DNA of 64,000 bases from Heliocidaris tuberculata (lineage: Eukaryota > Echinodermata > Echinoidea > Camarodonta > Echinometridae), in the NCBI GenBank assembly GCA_025618425.1, contig CM046844.1, positions 11,582,058 through 11,646,057 of the forward strand, in the 5' to 3' direction. The notes beneath the pieces were generated by a model. It ran no database searches, was not told the DNA's origin, and saw nothing but the letters and a program-made list of their open reading frames with translations. The position numbers were made by a program, and so were the translations under genes. The first letter of the stretch is position 1. The number at the start of each line of letters is the position of its first letter. Of this stretch, positions 47,493 to 58,903 are shown in pieces.

Positions 47493-47785
47493 GGGGGTAA
47501 CCTCGCTAGTCATAAGGACCGTCCGCAATTCATAAGGACCACCTATTCATAAGGACCACTATCCATAACGCGTGACTAAATGAATAGCGGTTTTGTATGA
47601 ATAGCGGTCCATCTACATAGCGAGCAAACCATAGACAAATTCCCTCGCTATTCATAAGGACTTCCGTTCATAAGGATGCACTATTCATAACTATTCATAA
47701 GGACCGCTATTCATAACGCGTGTTAAATGAATAGCGGTTTTCTATGAATAGCTGTCCTTATGAATAGAATAGCGAGTGGACCCCC
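47493..47785. mobile_element. MITE built of CTATTCATAAGGACC units, intact copy
   Basis: Ends GGGGGTAACCTCGCTAG and AGCGAGTGGACCCCC, with six or more internal copies of TATTCATAAGGAC in both orientations. It serves as the empty-site reference for the LINE-split copy at 41109. Confidence 0.8.
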
Positions 47786-49924
47786 TTATCAGAAGGGGAA
47801 ATGGCACTTTCTAGAAAGGAAAAGGGGCACTTTTATAGTAAAAAGAGGCAGTTATCAGAAAGCGGTAAATTTAAGAAATAACAAGGGACATTTTTGGGGT
47901 ACTTGAAAAAAATGGAGGGGGGGGGGGCACTGCACTTATAACAGTTAAGGCCACAAAATATGTGTATATCAGTAGTTATTCAAAGCACAACAATTGGCAT
48001 TGTGCTTTGCAGCTGAAATTCTAGAGCTGCTCTTTTAACCCAGAGTCATGAATCATTAATTACATTGAATAGTAAAAGGTTGGCAGAAATGACAGGTGCT
48101 ATGCACAATGGTATTATCGTTTTCTGAATTTTATTACTGATACAGACCGATTTTGCGGCCTTCAATTTTCAAAAACCTGAAAATCTAATCAAATATTCAG
48201 AGCATCAATTTAAAAGCATTAATCACAGAAATTTCACAGAACTTATCCCAGATAAGTTTTATATCCTTTAACTGAACAACGTGAAAGTCTCATTCTGTCA
48301 CAACTTGAATTAATTATGATCAAAAGTGTTAACCTATTTTTTTCAACACCTAGTACATGCAACCAATTTTTGCATTTGATATCAGAGAAACCCAATTAAA
48401 CTATGTAGGGTAGGCCTACCACACAATGAACTTTAAAGATTTGATTCAATTTCAAAGAAACAATGTACTAAAATCTCGTTTTGATCTTCATTTTTTATTG
48501 CATCTTCAGAAAATCATAATAGTGATAAATTTTGAAAAAAGTCAAAATGTCACAATTATTGACAGTCTCAAGGCAGTTTCATGGCAATTTCAAGGCAATT
48601 GGCAATGTTACAGAGCATTCAACACGAATTTTGTTGGTGTTGTTGTTTACTTAAATTTCCTGAGGGCATAATCATACACACATATATGTTCCATAGTAAT
48701 TCAATGAAAGATTGACTAGTGATAAAATGCCATAACTTGATAACAGATGATGAAACGGTGGTGCCACAACGACCCCCCCCCCCAAAAAAAAGCTAACAAC
48801 ATCAATACAATTTACATAGAAAGTGAACACTTCACAAAAAAAATCTCACCACTCTTTCCAAGGAGATAAATTTAGTGAAAGTGTGAAACTATCAAGAGTC
48901 CCTTGATGAGCATTAATTAATGAAGATTTCAACACCACTTTTTATAGAAATTAGAGACATTCCTTATATCTGTGTATAGTTTTGCGTTTCCAACTTCCCA
49001 AATAATGCTGCAGGAGCATGTTACTGAGAGATATACAGTACATCCAAGAAAAAAACAAAACCTTAAAACAAAGGGCTACTGTGACCAAACTATGTACTCT
49101 ATGACAAATAGTGATCTTTTTCACATAAAACAGAAGTAGCTTTTAGAGGATACCTTGATGGCTTCCATCCGTATATGCTGTACCAGGCAGCATTGTACAT
49201 GTAAAAAGTAAATGGTACTTTACATTGTCATCAATCGCAAAAGTATGGTTTAAAGGTAACATAAGGCATAAAATATGATTAGGGCAGTCCCCCCCCCCCC
49301 CCCCAGCCATCAAGGTAACACCTGAAACAGGGGTGTCGATCAGTGTTCATGATGGGGGGGGGGGGGGGGTGACCGGCGAGGGAGCGAAGCGACCGAGCGG
49401 GAGGAGGGTGTGGGGGTATCCCTCCGTCCCACACAAGGGACTTTTTTCAAAAATCTGTCTATATAAACTTGCATTTAGAGCATCCTAAAATGGTTTGCTG
49501 TGTGATTAAATGTTGTTTAAAGTCACGGCAAATACAAAAAACAAAAAACAAAAAAAGATATTCAAATATGTGTGTTATAAATATTATTTGTAAAGGCAGG
49601 AAAAAGAAGGCAGATAGACAGTTTGTTGTTCAATGCTCGAAGAAGAAGTTTTATTTTACTATTTCTTCGATAATTTCGCTTTGAACATATGTCATTTCTT
49701 ATTTCCTTACTTCTAATCATTAAAGAATGTGATGGTATTTCAAGATCAAACATGAGTTTTGATAATTGTTAGGTGGTCTGTCGGTATCGACAGATCACTT
49801 CTTAATTTCGTCTGAATTTTCTTTATTATTATCATTTATTTTTATTTCCCCCCACCTTTTTCTGTTCCCATGATTACTCAAAGTCAGCTCTGTCAATATT
49901 TCATCAAATTTCAGGCAGTCATCA

Positions 49925-50072
49925 GGGGGGCGTTTCATGAAAGGACTTGACAGATATTTTATCCGACATATTTGCTCTCAGCCCATGCAGCCAATCAGAT
50001 GCAAGGATTTCAGTAGCTTATAACAGTTGTCAGATAAAATATCCGACAACTTCATTTCATGAAACGCTCCCC
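49925..50072. mobile_element. MITE, family GGGCCC/GGGGCG, copy 4
   Basis: GGGGCGTTTCATGAAAG and TTTCATGAAACGCTCCCC are inverted ends; TTCAGTAGCTTATAACA links it to the element at 35754. Confidence 0.75.
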
Positions 50073-51205
50073 AGGCCTATCAAGGTAAAGTGCCAGAAAT
50101 ATTTTCAAGGTCATCAGGTCATCGTGACGTCATCCAGGCGCCGTTTTGTGAAATCACATTATCGATCATATCTTCATAACGAGTCATCAAAAATGAACCA
50201 TATTTGACACACATAAACTTCAGGTCAAGGGTCAACATAATATGTTATCAAAATAATCCGTGCGCGCATCATGACGCGCACGTACGCGCGCGTCAAAATT
50301 TCAAAATGCTCAAAATCATTTTTAAATCAAATCAGAGTACATTTTTAGCATTAAAACATTTTCCGTCCGTGCACGCCCGCGCGCGCGTTATACGCGAGCG
50401 CAGCGCGTACAGAACGTAAAAACGCCGGGTTTTTTTTTCTCGCATGGTTTGTATTCCTGACACTATTCTTGACAATTTCCAACTATTTACAGTTATTCTC
50501 GACATTCCATAATGCCAAAGGCGGGTGTCAAACTTTCAAATTCGTGCGCGCGTCAATGGGCAATATAATGTAAAAAGTGGTAAAAACATGCCTATACTGA
50601 ATCCGCCATAGCTTGTCAGAATGCCTAGATACCCCCAAATTTTATTACATATTCCGAAAGCCTTTGAGTTGTAGATTTGAATTCATGTATAATTTTGTCC
50701 AATCGTATGTTTTGACGTCATCATACTTGCCTATGAACTCAACAAAAAAAAATTATTTTGAAAAAATGGCGTCATAATTTGTATATTTAATTGATAATAA
50801 TTCAGTAATAGGTTGTCAATATTCATCCAAATTTTGATATGTTGTAGCTGAGACAATTCTCTACAAGATCAATTCCACCATATTTCATTTTGACAAAGTC
50901 ATCATGCATGGCATATTTTTTCGATTAAAGGAGGGATGGCAATTTTATACATTTTGCGTGTATTCTCTTTGGGACATGACTTTTTCTCAAATATTGATTC
51001 TACATTCCAGTCTTCTTTGAGCAGTATCTCTCTTATTTCTGCTCGATTTTCTTCCAAATTTTAGTATGTTATAGCTGAAACTATAAGCTTTCGCACTGTG
51101 CCCTCCAATTTTTGATCAGATGTCGAAATCATGCACATTTTTAACTACAAAATGTCATTTGAGAACCCCGTTTTTCGCTTACGTGTTATCTCTATTGCAA
51201 ACATT

Positions 51206-51270
51206 TTTGTCTATTGGTAAAGCACTTGCCTCCCATCCCGCTGACCCAGGTTCGAACCCCGGTGGCTCCA
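51206..51270 (+). pseudogene. tRNA-like sequence (tRNA pseudogene or SINE head)
   Basis: TATTGGTAAAGCACTTGCC resembles an A box and D arm, and CCCAGGTTCGAACCCCGG is a B box with a T arm (one mismatch), followed by TGGCTCCA. The 5' acceptor strand cannot pair with the 3' side, so a functional tRNA is unlikely. An anticodon cannot be assigned with confidence. Confidence 0.5.
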
Positions 51271-52004
51271 TTCCCCCCCCCCCTTCTTTTTGCCTTTTAT
51301 TTTACCATCTGCTTCGACTACTATAACATATACAATCACAAACAATTTAATAAACTTTCTAATTTTGCGTGTTATGTCTATACTGGAAAGTAGTGTAAAG
51401 TAGTTTGTGTACAACCCTATGCAAAATCTGACTGCCTGTCGTGTATTAAACGTATGGGTATTATGAAATCGGCCGATTTTCTTTGACGCAAGTCTCCATC
51501 CATTGTCAACATTATCAGGATTATTATCTTGCACAAATATTATCACATCTTACAAAGCAATTGGCCAACGGGTAGACAGACCACCTAATTCATCTTCAGT
51601 GACGAATTGAAGTTTAAGTTAATGTATCATAATTCTTATTTATTTTATCAAAAAATATTGGGGGGGGGGGGGAATGATACAGGCCATCCCCACCTCAAAT
51701 TTTGTGGGGAATATATATCCCCATCCCCCCCCCCCCCGGATCGACACCCATGTCCTGAAAGCATAGAAAATAATTGTCAAAGTGCTCATACTGTGGTCAC
51801 AAACAACATTTTGTTTTAGGGTTTTGTTTTTTCTGAGAATCACGTTGTACCGGGATCTAGTTCAATTATAATGAAATGTGGCTTAATTAGAATAATTGCA
51901 AGACTATTTTTGTTTCTGGGAAATCGAAAGAAGTGCAGATTGGGTGTTTTGTAGGGGTTGTTTGAACAATTCACAGCAGAGCACTACATCTTCGACCTGC
52001 TCGC

Positions 52005-52170
52005 CATTGTTTTTGCACGTAATGTCAACGTAGTCGCTGGTAAGTTTACCTACCCAACGCTGTTGGGCACCCTTCCCCATGAGGCCACTTCCGTTACATA
52101 AAAATAGGGGGAGTGTTCTATCTTCCCCTTTTAACATCTTTGGCTATATGCACACAGCAAAGCACTGAGC
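52005..52170 (+). other. Inverted-duplication arm upstream of the plus-strand FEM1-like gene
   Basis: AGTTTACCTACCCAACGC, CTTCCCCATGAGG, GGGAGTGTTCTATCTTCCCC and TTTTAACATCTTTGGCTATA follow the order of the arm at 46515-46665 read on the other strand. Frames across it are not conserved between arms, so it is probably non-coding. Confidence 0.6.
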
Positions 52171-52819
52171 CCTAATTTAGACTAGACGTGAATATATTCA
52201 ATCAATGTACGGTAGTGTTGAAGGAACGTACAAGCCATTTTCACATTCCTAAGCTCAAAATTTCAGATCGAGGAACCTAAAAACACCTATCCCTAGCCTT
52301 GCAGAGTCTTATCCACATTTCTCTTTCTAATTTTATAGAATATTTGTGCATCATCATAATTAAATATCCTACACGCTGTTAGGGGATTGCCCTATTTATT
52401 ATTTTAATGGCGGGGAGTGGGAATCAATTTTTCCATTCTTTTTTTTTTATTACAATAAGCAAACAAACAAAAATTCAAGATGAGAGCCTATTAGGAAGAA
52501 GTATTTTCCATATACCAACCCAGGTGTATATATGCAGCTTGTGCCATATAACATTCGCATCATAACACATCCGTCACGGCGGGGCTTTTTATCATAGGGT
52601 AACAACCTAAAAGCCTCCCCCTCCCCGCGTGTATACTGGCGGATGACCTTTTCGGAATACGGTGCCCCTGCCCATTTCACCAAATCCTGGATCCACCCCT
52701 ATTCATAACGCAGTGTTTTATCCATCATCATTATAAATCTCAAGCCCCTGCATCATCGATATAGACCAATGCCCTGCATACATTCGTTTCCCAGCAGCAA
52801 CTAGCCTGTCAGACCGTAA

Positions 52820-53089
52820 CAGGGGCGGTGCAAGGGTATTTTGATAGGAGGGGCAAGACGACCTAAAGATGACGTCATATTTGTTCTCCATTAAATAACA
52901 GGGGTAATATAGAGTTATATGTTTAAGACCTCTCTTTTTAATACTCCTCTTTCTTCTTTCTTCCCTTTTCTTCCCTTTTCTTCCTCCTTTTCTTCTTTTT
53001 TCTTCTTTTTTTTTCTTTTTTCACTACTTGAAAAATCATAGGGGGGGGGGGGCGGTCGCCCCCTCTGCCCCCCTGTAGCGCCGCCCCTG
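52820..53089. mobile_element. hAT-like MITE with perfect 8-bp target duplication
   Basis: Starts CAGGGGCGGTGC and ends AGCGCCGCCCCTG; flanked on both sides by GACCGTAA (52812-52819, 53090-53097). Contains a pyrimidine tract and a G12 run. The 8-bp duplication and CAGGGG ends are diagnostic of hAT mobilisation. Confidence 0.9.
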
Positions 53090-53795
53090 GACCGTAAAAA
53101 CATTTCATAGTTTGACTAAGTCAAAGATGCCACGAATTCCAGGGCTCGATTCCCATTTTTTAAAAAAGATGAGTCAAAGCTAAACAAAAAATGCAGGGAT
53201 TCGAATTTTGTCATAAATATACATGGTTTCTATAATGACTCATGAGACATTTCATCAGTTTCCACCCGGCCCACGCTGACCTGAGGGCCCGGGAGATGAT
53301 TAATTCGCGGCCAGCAAAAGAAAGAAGAACAAACAAGAACAAGAAGAAAAAAAGAAGAAAAACAAATATTTTGAAGGTATATTGGAGTTTGATTTAAAAT
53401 TCAAAATTTATGCTTTGAAATAAAAATATAGGCTACCCAAAAAACAAGCCGTACAAAGAAGGATATAATTTTTTTAATCAATTAAAACGGAAGGGGATGT
53501 TCTGAAATATTGTTCCTCAGCCCTTGCATATTATATATACTAGTACAGTATTTGGTCCGAAACATGGGCCCTAATAATATTTCTGGCCCGATTCTGATTT
53601 TTAATCAGGATCTCTAAAAACGATACATTCAAATTCATGGACAGGTGATTTGGGAAATATGATTATAGGCCGCTTGTCAGAGCCTCCTTGCAACACCTGA
53701 AATAGGCTTGAGTAGGGGTAAAGGGGGTTAATTTCATAAGGTTTCTTTTGTTTCCAATTAATGCAAAATACTTCTATATAAGGGATTATTTTGAA

Positions 53796-54353
53796 CAGTG
53801 GCGTATGAGAGGGGGCATGTGCCCCGGGCGGCACTTGAAGGGGGGGGGGCGCAAAAACCGCAAAAGAGAGAATTAAAGAAAAGGGGGAGAAATACAAGAA
53901 ATTTTATGGTCTTTGAGGGTTATTTGCACCCCAGTCAGGACAAAATGCGTAAGAAATGGTGTTTTATAGGGTTTGAAATGCAAAAATTTTCTATAAAAGC
54001 TCGGGTCGCTTTGCTCCCTCGTATAACTAGTAGTTATTAGTAGGCCGATGTATTCCCTTGGATTTTTTTCATTGTAAGGGTAAAATACATAAGAAATTTC
54101 AATTTGAGGGGTGAAAAGGAAAAAAAAAAATCCTGCCGCTCGGTCGCGTTGCTCCCTCGCTTATACAATAACTTATCAAAATTGGCCTAACAACGCCGGG
54201 TTATGTGCATCAGAACTCATTTTCACGTATAGTGCAAACTGTGCAATCATTTATAAATTAAAAACGCTCGTTAATCTGAGTTTGGGCATGGGGGGGGGGG
54301 GTGCAGATTTGATAGTTTGCCCCGGGCGCCAGAATTACCTAGATACGCCACTG
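53796..54353. mobile_element. hAT-like MITE (CAGTGGCGTAT ends)
   Basis: Termini CAGTGGCGTATGAGAG and CTAGATACGCCACTG, with subterminal GCCCCGGGCG on both sides. Flanks ATTTTGAA and ATTTTTGA are an imperfect 8-bp duplication. Contains G-runs and TCGGTCGCGTTGCTCCCTCG, a word partly shared with 49375-49400. Confidence 0.78.
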
Positions 54354-54480
54354 ATTTTTGATTTCTGGATTAGTAATGTGTGCCACCTATAAATTAACGG
54401 TGAACACTCCTAAAGAGAAAGTTATTGAATCATATTTATCCTTCCTGCCTTTGCTGTCAAGAGAACGCTCAAGTCAGGAT

Positions 54481-54640
54481 CAGGGGCGGTTCCGGAGGGG
54501 GGGGGGGCGGTTGTCACTCGGGTCCTCAATGGCCCCCCTCATGCCAGATTGGATCCGGGCCATTTTTTGCTCCTATAATTGTTGTTAATTGCTTGTCAAA
54601 ATGGGGGGGGGGGGGGGGGAGGAGGGGTTGGACCCTATAA
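54481..54640. repeat. G-run-rich remnant with CAGGGGCGGTTCC end
   Basis: Starts with a hAT-type end and includes G10 and G15 runs; no matching right end found. Confidence 0.4.
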
Positions 54641-55079
54641 TGTCCTGCTAGATATCTCTTTCCATTCTATATTATGTCATTATTTTTGTAAAATGTTACT
54701 ATGATAGAAAAAAAAGTCATATTATTGACCAAATCAGCTGCTACTAATACAGATAATTATATCCCCGGTTTATATCCTCGAAATAGAACATGTTCCCTGT
54801 CAATGAAGGCATTCCAGATCGAACTTTTGGAAAAGCTCGTTCTGTTGTTGTGTCTGTTTGTTTGTTTGTTTAATATTGAAACGAAAATATATGTATGTAG
54901 CGTACGTAAGTAGGCCCATTTATTTTACCCAGGCGAGTAGCTTAGGGGATGGGGCGGTCGCCCCCTCCAATTAACCCCCCCCCCATTAAAAAAGAGGGGT
55001 CAAAAGGAAAAAAGAGGAGAAGAAAGGAAAAGGAGTCCATTTCATTTTCATAACACAATAATTATGTCGATCTGAATGC

Positions 55080-55185
55080 AGACACACCCACTCACACACA
55101 CCCACATTACACACACACACACACACAACCCCACCCCCCAAACCCCCCCCCCCCAACAACAACAACAACAAAAAACAAAAACCAA
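55080..55185. repeat. CA/CAA-rich and C-run low-complexity tract
   Basis: Tandem CACA, C12 and ACA units; frames across it are artefacts. Confidence 0.85.
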
Positions 55186-57228
55186 CCATTGTTCTAGATG
55201 TAGGTGATGCCGGGGAGGTGATGTAGATGTAGGCCTACCCTTTTATGAGTTTACGGATACCTGTATTCTGTATAAACACCGCCGCCCTTTTCATTACCTA
55301 GAGAAGCAAATTTTTTCGTTGGATGAGATAACGTCAACTTTTCTTCATACAATACGTCTTTATTCATTTACGTGAGAGAAATGGCTATGTTTTCACAGCC
55401 CACAGGCCACAGTGACAGTGTAATAAAATTGGGGAAAAAACATGCCGCAACTGGCTAGCTTCCTACCTTATCATTTTTTAAAATTTTTATTTATTTTTTT
55501 TTAGTTCGGTAGGATTGCTTATGTACTTTCATCATTTTGATATATAATTATATTATGATTATTCTAGATGTTTGTTCTCGCATATCGCATTTCATTTTTA
55601 CCATTTCCTTTCACACCACCATACTTTACACTTATTTGAATTCCTTGAATTTTCACTCGAAGTTGAAGAGATGAGATGTAAGTTCTTTTAAAGTAGAGTT
55701 AGCTTTTTGTCTTTGACCTATGATTTTTTAAAGTTTTTTTTTGTTTTGTTACGTTACTAGATTACTACTTGATTAAGAGTACAATATTAAATGATACGAG
55801 TGGCTGGTCGTGAAATTATGTGGACGTGGGGCCACGCCGAGCTTGAGCCATGACGGAGCTGGAGGCCTGCGCGCTGCGCCTGCTTATCCAGGGCCCGGGT
55901 CGAGTGGCCATTGTCGGTCATTAGAGGCCCTTGCCTATACCGTAGGTGGATCCTAGTATTAGGCTATTACCGAACACTTTTCAGAAAATCAACAATAGCA
56001 AATAAAATATCTAATGAATGACTGTCAAACTTACATAATGAATGCTTAAAGTCCTACACAGGCTAGTACAGAAAAAGAAGTTGGTGGAATTTGAAAAAGA
56101 CAACGTAGATTTAATACAGTAATCGATAACGATATTCCAAGCGAACCCCTTCCCAACAACGCGGCGTTTATTGTATTAGACTAGTACCGAAGGTGTGCCC
56201 CCTATGGGAAAAATATACACAACCTACCCTGATTTGGGGCCAATGGGATGATGACGGGGGGGGGGGGGGGGGGTGATTAGCCTGAGACTGACATGACTGA
56301 CAGGCTCTTTGAAGAGTTTTAAAAAAAAAAGATGACGCTACGTCTTCACAGAGCCTGGTTTTTTAATCTCACTCTGCAATAAAGCAGCAATTTTTTTAGA
56401 GTCTAAAGAACCTCCTGAAACTTTACCGTGAACTCACTGACGTTGGAAAAGATGATTCCAAAAATGAAATCCGTAATTTGCTGTCACTTCTGGCGAAATG
56501 GGGTATCGCAAGTCATTGTGTACATTTCCTGATCGCCGCGAGCACTGACGTCTCCCCACCAAAAAATTTGGTCGTTAAAAATTTGGTCCCTGTCTAAAAC
56601 ATCGGCGCCATGAAAACAACATGCGATCGCGAAAAAAATTGGCGGGGATTTCTTAGGTTTTGGACATGATTTTGACTTTGAATTTTACTGGAAATATCAG
56701 AAGTGCTTTCTAATGGCCATTTAATGTAGGAGTGAGATTTTAAAGAGTTGAATTTGAAAGGAAGTATTTGAAATAATTATCTTATTTTTCCCCCCATACC
56801 TTAAGTACATGCGACAGAAAATGACTAGTATTTTTGCATTTGTCCTGCTTTAAAGTTCATGTACAGTATTGGTAGCAAAAAGGAAATTGGAAAGAAACAT
56901 GTTAAATATAGTCTCATGTTGTTCTCCTTGTATCAAAAGATGTCTGTGAGAGATCATTTGGTATTCCATCTATGATTTCTGGTGAATTTCAGTGTAAATA
57001 TCTGTAAGGAATGCTTGATCACTGCCATTATGCTAGGACCCTTCCACCCCGACGGCTCCCTGCACAGCAATCTTGGGGCTTTGCATAGAGATGTAGCGTG
57101 TGTGCACTGTGTGTAGCTCATCATTGGTTTTACACATGTGTTTACAGTGTATAGCACATGCTGCCTTTGTTGGGATTTTACGTGCCTGTCCCGGCACATA
57201 AATTAGTTTTTGCCTCTTATTTGTTTAA

Positions 57229-58721
57229 AGGGTGACTAAATTAGAGAGAAAAGTGGTGCTGTTTCCATGTATTTTTGCATTCAAATCACGAATCTGGCAA
57301 TTGATTGTCAAAATTATGTCTCGTTTTGGCGAAAAAGGGGGAAAAGTAGAGGTTTGGGGACCGTTCCTTAAAACTCGTGAGCTGATTGGCTAATTGACGT
57401 CACACCCCCAAGTGACGTATGAAGAGTAAGAGGCACAAGATCTGCAGGCTGCGGCAATGTAACATTGTACACACAATACGGTATTTGACCCCTCTGTTCA
57501 ACTGACAATTCATGAAAAAGGGAAATTAATCAATACAGTCTAAGGAGTGAATAATCATTATCAATATATTTTCTTTAAGATCAGTGAACACTTTTGCCCA
57601 TATATACAGCTCTTGTTTTGTTTTTTTAACTTTTCTTTGAACAATGTTCTCATCCATCTGAGCTTGCCGAACGATAGTTTTGCATTGGTCTTAAACGCGT
57701 ACACAGCCGTTTTATGCGTCTGTGCTTTGTACTACACATCTTTAGTACAGCAACTATGTTCCCCCTCGTACTAAGCGACTGGTGAACGCTTTTGTTTGGT
57801 TTGTTTTTACTCTCGCCTTTTTTCACTTCGCTTTACATGTACTACGGTAGTAGTGACTTAGATTTTTGGCTGAATTCTTCGAGTAACTTAGAGAGATGGA
57901 TAATGATCGCGAGTCCGATGGATAATGATCGTGAGTCCGATGGATAATGATCGCGAGTCCGATTGGCAGGACTTTTTTGAGCCAGATACGAACTCTGATT
58001 TATCAGATGATTTATCGATCCCGAAAGAGAAGAAGCTCAAGTGCAGTGGCAAGGGGAATTCGACCATTATGTTTGAACCCCTCGCAGAAGACGCGCCAGG
58101 GCATGGTGAAGAGGTCGCGGGGGAAGGGGCCGCGGGTGAAGCTGCTGCAGCTGCTGGAGAAGAAAAGTGATCACTGCAAATTGTACTCCACTCGCTTGGC
58201 CCTTGCCACTCTGCCCGCGTGAGCATACCTTTGCGACCCACAATTTCCGTAGATTTTCATCTTTAGGAAAATGATGTACGTAGGCTTACATCATCTTTAG
58301 GGGTCTTGCTACAGCCCGCAACTATACACCGATTTGGCATTATTGATGAAATTGTGTCCCAAAATCAAAGTTATTGTGATGAATTAAACACACGAAAATA
58401 TGCGATGCAAATGGTCGATGCGGTGAATGTCATGCTCGGCACCGGGCTGGGCCTGCCGGGGCCTGCGGGCGCGCACGGTATATAGGTTGGTGGAATATTT
58501 TCCCTTACTTCTCGTACGTCACAGATCACATGATCATGATGTCGCTCGATGGGTTTTTTTAGGGGCGGGGCTTATGACTGTGTAAATCAGCAAAAATGTA
58601 CTTTTCAAATGATTATGAAATACGACTGAATGCATAAAAAAGTGTGTGATAGATATTTTTGCTCTCCTGATGACTCCTTCCTACGAAAAATGGGCAATTA
58701 TTTTTTTATTTTAGTCACCCT
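57229..58721 (+). mobile_element. piggyBac-like element, internally deleted, nested
   Basis: TTAA on both sides (57225-57228, 58722-58725), termini AGGGTGACTAAA and TTTAGTCACCCT perfect inverted repeats. It lies inside another TTAA element and carries an acidic N-terminal-like fragment but no catalytic DDD region. Higher GC and CpG than surroundings (57900-58500). Confidence 0.85.
57925..58170 (+). pseudogene. Acidic fragment, possible piggyBac transposase N-terminus
   Basis: NDRESDWQDFFEPDTNSDLS then DDLSIPKEKK resembles the acidic start of piggyBac transposases. It is preceded by three near-perfect 22-bp tandem units (ATGGATAATGATCG.GAGTCC, 57896-57960) that each offer an ATG. It turns into Ala/Gly/Glu low complexity and stops after 81 codons, so it is non-functional. 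Confidence 0.45.
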
Positions 58722-58903
58722 TTAATATTAAACCTTAGGAGGCGAAATCTTCACAGTGTCTTAGTATTGCTAGTATCTTGCTATTTATCAACAAAAATTG
58801 AAGAAATCTGACAAACAGTTTTTGAGGGCTTACCAAAACTTTACATGACCTTTAAGTGGTCAATAAGACCACTATAGTATTACGTGGTGTGGTTACTGGT
58901 AGG

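Larger units (their letters stand above)
49769..51588. mobile_element. 1.8-kb non-autonomous TIR element nested in the hAT-like element
   Basis: Termini TTAGGTGGTCTGTC and GACAGACCACCTAA are perfect inverted repeats. The interior includes alternating GCGC-rich blocks (50265-50420), a GGGCCC-family MITE and a tRNA-like segment. Superfamily not recognised. Confidence 0.72.
49328..51753. mobile_element. hAT-like element (CAGGGGTGTCGATC ends) carrying an inner element
   Basis: Inverted termini CAGGGGTGTCGATC and GATCGACACCCATG, flanked on both sides by CCTGAAA (49321-49327, 51754-51760), a 7-bp duplication close to the 8 bp of hAT. The interior is largely occupied by another TIR element (49769-51588). 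No transposase is recognised. Confidence 0.72.
56854..58851 (+). mobile_element. TTAA-flanked MITE, family AGTTCATG, copy with insertion
   Basis: TTAA at 56850-56853 and 58852-58855. Termini AGTTCATGTACAGTATTGG and CCAAAACTTTACATGACCT are inverted repeats. The parts 56854-57228 and 58722-58851 align with the 498-bp copy at 37897; a 1.5-kb element interrupts at TTAA. Confidence 0.85.

Noticed and set aside
57888..58241. 117-codon minus-strand frame with Ala/Pro/Ser run
   Set aside because: Shadow of GC-rich DNA within the piggyBac-like element; the acidic plus-strand frame fits the element better.
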